NCBI RefSeq assembly: GCF_019972295.1
Contig: NZ_BLJA01000001.1
Span: 62,001 to 126,000 of the forward strand
DNA: 64,000 bases
Reading direction: 5' to 3'
From: Geobacter sp. AOG2
GTDB lineage: Bacteria; Desulfobacterota; Desulfuromonadia; Geobacterales; Pseudopelobacteraceae
Below are positions 58,580 through 64,000 of this stretch, piece after piece (positions within the stretch are counted from its first letter, which is position 1; every line of letters begins with the position of its first letter). The notes under the pieces were generated by a model. It was not told the DNA's origin. It did not search any database and saw only the letters and a program-made list of their open reading frames with translations. The translations under genes and the position numbers were made by a program.

Positions 58580-60499
58580 TTGAAACAGTACCTGATACGC
58601 ACACTCTGCACCCTGCTCCTGGCAGGGCTCCTTTTCGCCTCGCCGGTTTTTGCCGCCGGCCATGGGGTGGTGTTGAACTTCAACGAGGTGGACATTTCCA
58701 CCATGGTGAAGTTCATCAGCGACCTGACCGGCAAAAACTTCATCCTGGACGACCGGGTCAAGGGGAAGATCTCGGTTTACTCGCCCTCGAAGCTTTCCAC
58801 CGAAGAGGCCTACAACGTCTTTGTCTCGGTCCTGGAACTGAAAGGGTTCACCGTGGTGCAGACCGGCAAGGTGGCCAAGATCGTTCCCATTTCGGCGGCC
58901 CGGCAATCCGGCCTGACCCTGCTGAAATCGGGCGAGGTGCCGCCGGTCAACGAAAGCTACGTGGCCCAGGTCAACAAGCTGGAAAATATCACGGCCCAGG
59001 AGGCGGTGACGTTCCTGCAGCCGATGGTTTCCAAGGATGGCTTCATTTCGGCGTTCGGACCCGGCAACCTGATCCTGATGGTGGATTCGTCGCTCAACAT
59101 CCGCAAACTGCGGGGGCTGTTGCGCCTGATCGACACGGAGAAGACCCGTGAAGGGATCGAGATCGTCTACCTGAAAAACGCCGCCGCCGAGAGCGTCGCC
59201 AAAACCATCCAGCAATGGCTTACCGGCAGCGAGAGCAAAACCACCGTGCAGCCGGGCGGGGCCGCGGCCTCTTCCACCAGCGCGGTGACCGTGCTGGCCG
59301 ACCAGCGGCTGAACGCTCTTTTGTTGTTCGGCAGCGGCAGCGACAGCCTCAAGCAGGCGGTGCGGGAGATGGCGGCCAAACTGGACGTGCAGCCGCCCGA
59401 GGCCAGCAACAAGGTCAATGTCTACTACCTGGAGAACACCGACGCCACCGAGATGGCCAAGGTACTGGACGGCGTCATCAAAGGGATGACTACCGCCACC
59501 ACAGGCCAGGCCGGTGCGGCGGCAGCGCCCCAGACCTCCCCCTTCGACAGCGGCAAGGTCACCATCACCCCGGACAAGGCTTCAAATTCCCTGGTGATCA
59601 TGGCGTCGCCCACGGATTACAACAACCTGGTCCAGGTGATCAAAAAGCTGGACCGCCGCAGCAAGCAGGTCTTCGTACAGGTGCTGATCGCCGAGGTCTC
59701 CCTCACCAAGTCTCGGGAAGTGGGCATGCAACTCGGCACCCTTGGTGTCGGCACCCTCAGCAGATATTTCGGCGTCGCCGGATACTACGACCCCTTCGGG
59801 GTGCTCTCCACCATCGAGTCTGCCACGTCGTCGATTTCGTCCACCAGCGGGCTCTCCAACTTATCCACGCCGGCGAACATCGGCGCGGTGCTCAAGGCCC
59901 TGGACTCCAACGGCTTGGTGAACGTACTCTCCACGCCCAACATCCTGACCTCGGACAACAAGGAGGCCGAGATCGTGGTGGGGCAGAACGTCCCCTTCCA
60001 GGGATCGTCCACCGTCTCCTCCGGCGTCACGACCACCTCCATCGAGCGCAAGGACGTGGGTATCACCCTGAAGATCAAGCCCCAGATCAGCGAAGGGGAC
60101 TATATCCGCCTCGACCTCTCCCAGGAGATCTCCGCCATCGGCTCCACGGTCACGGTCGGCAGCGGTTCCACGGACCGCATCACCACCAAGCGCTCGGCCA
60201 AGACCAATGTTGTCGTCAAGGACAATGAAATGATCGTGATCGGCGGCCTGATCCAGGACCAGGATGACGAAACCATAAGCAAGGTCCCGTTTCTGGGGGA
60301 TATCCCCGGCCTGGGGTGGCTGTTCAAGACCAAGAGCAAGAGCAAGACCAAGACCAACCTGATGATCCTGTTGACCCCGCACATCGTCAAGGACAGCGCC
60401 GAGCTGAACGCCATTTCCGACAGCCAGCGGTCGAAATTCGGCGATGCCGCCAAAAAGGTGGAGCCGGTTGACGTGCAGAAGGAGATCGGCGCGAAATGA
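58580..60499 (+). CDS. gspD: Type II secretion secretin GspD
   Basis: 639 residues. Signal peptide LIRTLCTLLLAGLLFASPVF; N0 domain with VVLNFNEVDISTMVKFISDL, N1-N3 domains, and the secretin domain with VPFLGDIPGLGWLFKTKSKS and TNLMILLTPHIVKDSAELN. Forms the outer-membrane channel. TTG at 58580 is chosen because GGAGG lies 5 bases upstream; a GTG at 58568 overlaps that site. Ends with ATGA overlap into gspE. Confidence 0.93.
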   Translation: MKQYLIRTLCTLLLAGLLFASPVFAAGHGVVLNFNEVDISTMVKFISDLTGKNFILDDRVKGKISVYSPSKLSTEEAYNVFVSVLELKGFTVVQTGKVAKIVPISAARQSGLTLLKSGEVPPVNESYVAQVNKLENITAQEAVTFLQPMVSKDGFISAFGPGNLILMVDSSLNIRKLRGLLRLIDTEKTREGIEIVYLKNAAAESVAKTIQQWLTGSESKTTVQPGGAAASSTSAVTVLADQRLNALLLFGSGSDSLKQAVREMAAKLDVQPPEASNKVNVYYLENTDATEMAKVLDGVIKGMTTATTGQAGAAAAPQTSPFDSGKVTITPDKASNSLVIMASPTDYNNLVQVIKKLDRRSKQVFVQVLIAEVSLTKSREVGMQLGTLGVGTLSRYFGVAGYYDPFGVLSTIESATSSISSTSGLSNLSTPANIGAVLKALDSNGLVNVLSTPNILTSDNKEAEIVVGQNVPFQGSSTVSSGVTTTSIERKDVGITLKIKPQISEGDYIRLDLSQEISAIGSTVTVGSGSTDRITTKRSAKTNVVVKDNEMIVIGGLIQDQDDETISKVPFLGDIPGLGWLFKTKSKSKTKTNLMILLTPHIVKDSAELNAISDSQRSKFGDAAKKVEPVDVQKEIGAK

Positions 60500-62067
60500 G
60501 TGCCGGCCTGCTCCCGGAAGAGCTGGAGAGCGCCGCCCGGCGGCTGGGCATCGCCTGCCAGCCCGAGATCGCGGTGGCCGAGGTCGATCCGGCCCTGTTG
60601 GCGCGCGTGCCGCTGACCTTTGCCCGGGCCCACGCCATCCTGCCCCTGCGGGAAGAGGACGGGCGGATCAGGGTAGCCCTTGCCGGTCCCGCCGCTCTCC
60701 TGGCCATGGACGAACTGCGGCTTTTGTTCGGCCGGCCGGTGGAGGCGGTCCTGGTGCCGGCCGGTATCCTGGGCGACGCCATCAACCATATCTACGGCAG
60801 CCTCTCCGGCACCGCCCGGGAGGTCCTCCAGGAGTTGGAGGGCGAGGACCTCTCCACGGTGGCCACCGAGTTCAACGACCCCCAGGATCTCCTGGACCTG
60901 GGCGACGAAGCCCCGGTCATCCGGCTCTTGAACTCCGTCCTCTCCGAGGCGGTCAAGGAGCGGGTCAGCGACATCCACATCGAACCCTACGAGCGCGACC
61001 TGGTGGTGCGCTTCCGCATCGACGGCATCCTCTACGAAAAGCTGACGCCGCCCAAGATCATTCAGGACGCCCTGGTCTCCCGGGTCAAGATCATGGCCGG
61101 GCTCAACATTGCCGAGAAGCGCCTGCCCCAGGACGGCCGCATCCGCGTCATCGTCGCCGGCCGGGACGTGGACATCCGCGTCTCCATCATCCCCACCTTC
61201 TACGGCGAGCGGGCCGTGCTGCGCCTCCTGGACAAGAAGAAGGGGGTCCTCTCCCTGGAGGACATAGGTTTAGGCGACGCCGGGGTGCAGACCATGGAAC
61301 GGGTGCTGGCCCGCACCAGCGGCATCGTCCTGGTGACCGGCCCCACCGGCAGCGGCAAATCCACCACCCTTTACGCGGCCCTGAACCGGCTCAACACCAG
61401 CGAAAAGAACATCATCACCATCGAAGACCCGATCGAATACCAGATCAAGGGCATCGGCCAGATCCAGGTCAACGCCAAGATCGACCTGACCTTTGCCGCC
61501 GGCCTCCGCTCCATCCTGCGCCAGGACCCGGACATCATCATGGTCGGCGAGATCCGCGACGCCGAAACGGCCGAGATCGCCATCCAGGCCAGCCTCACCG
61601 GCCACCTGGTGCTCTCCACCCTGCACACCAACGATGCGGCCACCGCCGTGACCCGCCTGGTGGACATGGGCATCGAACCGTTCATGATCGCCTCGTCGCT
61701 CACCGCGGTCATGGCCCAGCGCCTGGTGCGGGTGATCTGCCCCCACTGCCGCGAGGAATACCGGCCGGTGGAAGAGTACGCCGGCATTACCCTACCGGAG
61801 CGCCTCTACCGCGGCCGCGGCTGCGACAGATGCTTCGGGCTGGGCACCATGGGGCGCACCGCCATCTACGAGATCATGCCGGTGGACCAGGAGATCTGTT
61901 CCATGATCATCAAACGCGCCCATGCCGGGGAGATCAAGGAGTATGCCGTTGCACACGGCATGAAGACCCTGCGGGACGACGGCCTGGCCAGGGCCGCCGC
62001 GGGCGACACCACCATTGAAGAGGTGCTGCGCGTCACCCAGGAGGACTATGCCGACGTTCCGGTATAA
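60496..62067 (+). CDS. gspE: Type II secretion ATPase GspE
   Basis: 523 residues. Walker A GPTGSGKSTTLYAALNRL near residue 281, Asp box region EDPIEYQIKGIGQIQVN, Walker B DPDIIMVGEIRDAETAEIAI, His box LSTLHTNDAATAVTRL, and a four-cysteine zinc site (ICPHC near 414 and CDRC near 443). Complete GspE. Drives pseudopilus assembly from the cytoplasm. Overlaps gspF by 20 bases. Confidence 0.95.
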   Translation: MSAGLLPEELESAARRLGIACQPEIAVAEVDPALLARVPLTFARAHAILPLREEDGRIRVALAGPAALLAMDELRLLFGRPVEAVLVPAGILGDAINHIYGSLSGTAREVLQELEGEDLSTVATEFNDPQDLLDLGDEAPVIRLLNSVLSEAVKERVSDIHIEPYERDLVVRFRIDGILYEKLTPPKIIQDALVSRVKIMAGLNIAEKRLPQDGRIRVIVAGRDVDIRVSIIPTFYGERAVLRLLDKKKGVLSLEDIGLGDAGVQTMERVLARTSGIVLVTGPTGSGKSTTLYAALNRLNTSEKNIITIEDPIEYQIKGIGQIQVNAKIDLTFAAGLRSILRQDPDIIMVGEIRDAETAEIAIQASLTGHLVLSTLHTNDAATAVTRLVDMGIEPFMIASSLTAVMAQRLVRVICPHCREEYRPVEEYAGITLPERLYRGRGCDRCFGLGTMGRTAIYEIMPVDQEICSMIIKRAHAGEIKEYAVAHGMKTLRDDGLARAAAGDTTIEEVLRVTQEDYADVPV

Positions 62068-63259
62068 GGCATACACCGGCGCCGGGGCCACGGTCTCCGG
62101 CTCCGTCGAGGCCGAATCCGAACGCCAGGCCATGGCCCAGCTCAAGGGCAAGGGGCTCCTGCCCCGCGAGGTCAGCGAGGAAACGGCCGAAACGGGGGCG
62201 GCGCGGGCCTTCTCCTTCAACCGGGGGATCACCACCGCCGATCTGTCCCTCTTCACCCGCCGCCTGGCCACCCTGGTCGCCTCCTCCGTCCCCCTGTTCG
62301 AGGCCATGGGCTCGCTGCACGAGCAGGAGGAGAGCGGGCAACTCAAACAGGTGCTGGCGCGGGTGCGGGACCGGATCTCCGAAGGCGCCTCCCTGTCCCG
62401 GGCCCTGTCGGCCGAGCCCCGGATCTTCAGCGAGAGCTTCGTCAGCATGGTGGCCGCCGGCGAGGCCAGCGGCGCCCTGGATGCGGTGCTGGACCGGCTG
62501 GCCGACTTTCTGGAAGAACAGGAGCAGGTAAAGAGCCGGGTGGTCTCCGCGCTGGCCTACCCGATCCTGATGGTGGTGGTGGGGAGCGGGGTCATGATCT
62601 TCCTTTTGACCGTGGTCATCCCCAAGATCGTGGTCATCTTCGAGGAGAGCAAGGCCGCCCTGCCGCTGATCACGGTGATGCTCATCAAACTGTCCCACTT
62701 CCTGCGGGGCTGGTGGTGGATCCCGGCCGGGCTGGCCATCGGCTCGGTGCCGCTCTACCGCTCCGCCATGCGGCGGGACGACCTGCGCATGAAACGCGAC
62801 CGCCTGCTGCTCCGGCTGCCGGTGGCCGGCGGCATGCTGCAGCAACTGCTCCTGTCGCGCTTTGCCAGGGTGCTGGGCTTGTTGCTGTCCAGCGGGGTGC
62901 CGATCATCCGTGCCCTGGAGATCACCTCCGAGGTGCTGGTCAACCGGGTCTACCGCACCTTTCTCCGCGAGGTGATGGAAGAGGTGGCCCAGGGGGGGAG
63001 CCTGTCGGGGAGCCTGAAGAAGAGCCGCCTGTTCCCGCCCATGCTGGTGCACCTGGCCGGCGTGGGTGAAAAGGGGGGCACCCTGGAGGAGATGCTGCTC
63101 AAGGCCGGCGTCGCCTACGAGCGTGAGTTCAGCGCGCGCCTGACCCGGCTCATGGGCCTGATGGAACCGCTCTTGGTCCTGGCCATGGGCCTGGCCGTCG
63201 GGGTCGTGGTTATGGCCGTGTTGTTGCCTATATTCGAGATGAACCAGCTGATCAAGTAG
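62048..63259 (+). CDS. gspF: Type II secretion platform protein GspF
   Basis: 403 residues with three membrane segments and two T2SSF domains: FTRRLATLVASSVPLFEAMG in the first and SRFARVLGLLLSSGVPIIRA in the second, the expected internal duplication. MPTFRYKAYTGAGATVSGSV is the typical GspF start; ATG 62048 follows AGGAGG inside gspE. Inner-membrane platform. The major pseudopilin gspG and gspL/M are not in the window. Confidence 0.94.
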   Translation: MPTFRYKAYTGAGATVSGSVEAESERQAMAQLKGKGLLPREVSEETAETGAARAFSFNRGITTADLSLFTRRLATLVASSVPLFEAMGSLHEQEESGQLKQVLARVRDRISEGASLSRALSAEPRIFSESFVSMVAAGEASGALDAVLDRLADFLEEQEQVKSRVVSALAYPILMVVVGSGVMIFLLTVVIPKIVVIFEESKAALPLITVMLIKLSHFLRGWWWIPAGLAIGSVPLYRSAMRRDDLRMKRDRLLLRLPVAGGMLQQLLLSRFARVLGLLLSSGVPIIRALEITSEVLVNRVYRTFLREVMEEVAQGGSLSGSLKKSRLFPPMLVHLAGVGEKGGTLEEMLLKAGVAYEREFSARLTRLMGLMEPLLVLAMGLAVGVVVMAVLLPIFEMNQLIK

Positions 63260-63264
63260 TTTTC

Positions 63265-63281
63265 ATCCGGAAACTCCGGAT
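63265..63281 (+). repeat. Small hairpin after gspF
   Basis: ATCCGGA-AAC-TCCGGAT, perfect 7-bp arms five bases after the gspF stop and directly before repeat copy 14. No T-run, so a weak or Rho-aided stop at best. Confidence 0.4.
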
Positions 63282-63282
63282 T

Positions 63283-63423
63283 AGCAGGCTGTTGAAAACC
63301 CAGGTTGTTCAAAAATAGTCAGATCGTCGCACCCGGAGAAGGCCCTGAGGAGGCGTAGCAGCGCTACGCCGCACGAAAGGGCTTTCGAGGACGGCGGCGA
63401 GATGGCTGTTTTTCAACAACCTC
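63283..63423 (-). repeat. Dispersed modular hairpin repeat, copy 14 (reverse, short form)
   Basis: Between gspF and the phosphorylase. AGCAGGCTGTTGAAAACCCA, GTTCAAAAATAGTCAGATCG, GGCGTAGCAGCGCTACGCC, TTTCGAGGACGGCGGCGAGA, ATGGCTGTTTTTCAACAACC. Its terminal ATG (63402) is in frame with the phosphorylase, 13 codons before the chosen start. Confidence 0.9.
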
Positions 63424-63440
63424 CTAAAAGAGGTGCCGCT

Positions 63441-64000
63441 ATGGACTTTACCAAGATGCTGCACAAATTCACGGTCGTTCCGTCACTCACCGACGAGTTG
63501 GCCGCCCTCCAGCGGGTGGCCTACAACCTGTGGTGGAGTTGGGAGCCGGACGCCATCAACCTCTTCCGCCGCCTGGACACCGAACTGTGGCAGGCCACGC
63601 GCCATAACCCGGTCGAGATGCTGGGCATCCTCCAGCAGACCACCCTGGAAACCCTCAAGAACGACGAGGGCTTCATGGCCCACCTCAAGACGGTGGACGA
63701 GAAGCTTTCCGAGTACCTGGCGGAGAAGACCTGGTTCCAGAAGACCTGCAACGGCAACTCCCAGATGAAGGTGGCCTATTTTTCCATGGAGTTCGGCCTT
63801 CACGAGTCGCTGCCGGTCTATTCCGGCGGTCTGGGCGTTCTGGCCGGCGACCACCTCAAGTCGGCCTCGGACCTGGGGTTGCCGCTGGTGGGGGTGGGGC
63901 TGCTCTACCGGCAGGGCTACTTCCGCCAGTATCTCAACAATGAAGGGTGGCAGCAGGAATACTACCCGGAGAACGATTTCTACAACCTGCCGCTGACCCT
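63441..64000 (+). CDS. glgP: Alpha-glucan (glycogen/maltodextrin) phosphorylase, N-terminal part
   Basis: 186 complete codons, open to the window edge. QRVAYNLWWSWEPDAINLFR, MKVAYFSMEFGLHESLPVYS and GGLGVLAGDHLKSASDLGLP are typical of the short bacterial alpha-glucan phosphorylase family (GT35). Releases glucose 1-phosphate from glycogen. ATG 63441 has AAGAGGTG upstream; an in-frame ATG in repeat copy 14 (63402) would add 13 residues starting MAVFQQPPKRG. The pyridoxal-phosphate lysine lies beyond the window. Confidence 0.85.
   Translation, partial: MDFTKMLHKFTVVPSLTDELAALQRVAYNLWWSWEPDAINLFRRLDTELWQATRHNPVEMLGILQQTTLETLKNDEGFMAHLKTVDEKLSEYLAEKTWFQKTCNGNSQMKVAYFSMEFGLHESLPVYSGGLGVLAGDHLKSASDLGLPLVGVGLLYRQGYFRQYLNNEGWQQEYYPENDFYNLPLT

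Noticed and set aside
60444-62018. 524-codon frame overlapping gspE
   Set aside because: Shifted frame of gspE with an Arg/Gly/His/Pro-rich composition; gspE motifs are complete in the other frame.
239-63423. CRISPR array
   Set aside because: The repeated units are dispersed over 63 kb, in both orientations and of varying length, with genes between them; no regular spacer array or cas gene exists.

Overview
The window is high-GC DNA with tightly packed, often overlapping genes. The gene content points to a motile Gram-negative member of the Desulfuromonadales, most likely Geobacteraceae. This is a lineage inference from several features: a GEMM-I riboswitch ahead of cheY/cheX, sigma-54-type promoters on flagellar operons, the FlhF/FlhG/FliA gene order, a stand-alone FlhB C-terminal protein, and a type II secretion system interleaved with flagellar genes. 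No rRNA, tRNA, CRISPR array, prophage or transposase was seen.

Layout. (1) 1-2659: end of an ArnC-like glycosyltransferase, then ArnA as two separate genes (formyltransferase and UDP-glucuronate decarboxylase), a lipid A aminoarabinose block. (2) 2830-5441: type II secretion minor pseudopilins gspH, gspI, gspJ, gspK. (3) 5688-8193: a second FliK-like protein and a stand-alone FlhB C-terminal domain (FlhX type). (4) 8418-9827: phosphogluco/phosphomannomutase. (5) 9883-14380: sigma-70 promoter, cyclic dinucleotide riboswitch and terminator, then cheY, cheX, a CheC-like/receiver fusion and an exported AMIN-TPR protein. (6) 14401-44989: one large co-directional flagellar locus (flgBC-fliEFGHIJ-motE-fliK-flgD-TIGR02530-like-flgE-fliLMNOPQR-flhB, then flhA-flhF-flhG-fliA-flgF-flgG-flgA-flgH-flgI-flgJ-flgN-flgK-flgL), closed by a strong terminator. 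Good sigma-54-like promoters precede flgB and flhA, and both have an upstream GTC-N8-GAC inverted motif. (7) 45085-56437: MATE exporter, then minus-strand genes: two outer-membrane proteins (one PagL-like), a large unknown protein, an MBL hydrolase, tandem-USP, Nramp, RarD, YbaK, EamA and gamma carbonic anhydrase. (8) 56631-end: dapF, gspC-gspD-gspE-gspF and the start of an alpha-glucan phosphorylase.

How it fits together. The central locus encodes the flagellar export gate, rod, rings, hook, hook-filament junction, C-ring and the late sigma factor. Flagellin, cap and stator genes are not here. The che block ahead of it appears gated by a second messenger through a riboswitch-terminator, which would tie chemotaxis phosphatases to cyclic dinucleotide levels. 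Envelope genes (arn, pagL-like, T2SS) flank the locus.

The most striking non-genic feature is a dispersed, modular hairpin repeat (about 90-290 bp, 14 copies, both orientations) sitting in gene junctions, six of them inside the flagellar locus. Its ends are near-identical inverted repeats of the type AGGTTGTT(G/C)AAAAA. One copy supplies the only usable start codon and most of the prepilin leader of gspI, and another supplies the stop codon of the FlhX-type gene. A second notable point is flhB: its conserved N-terminus is separated from an ATG overlapping the fliR stop by a one-base frame difference at a G5 run.
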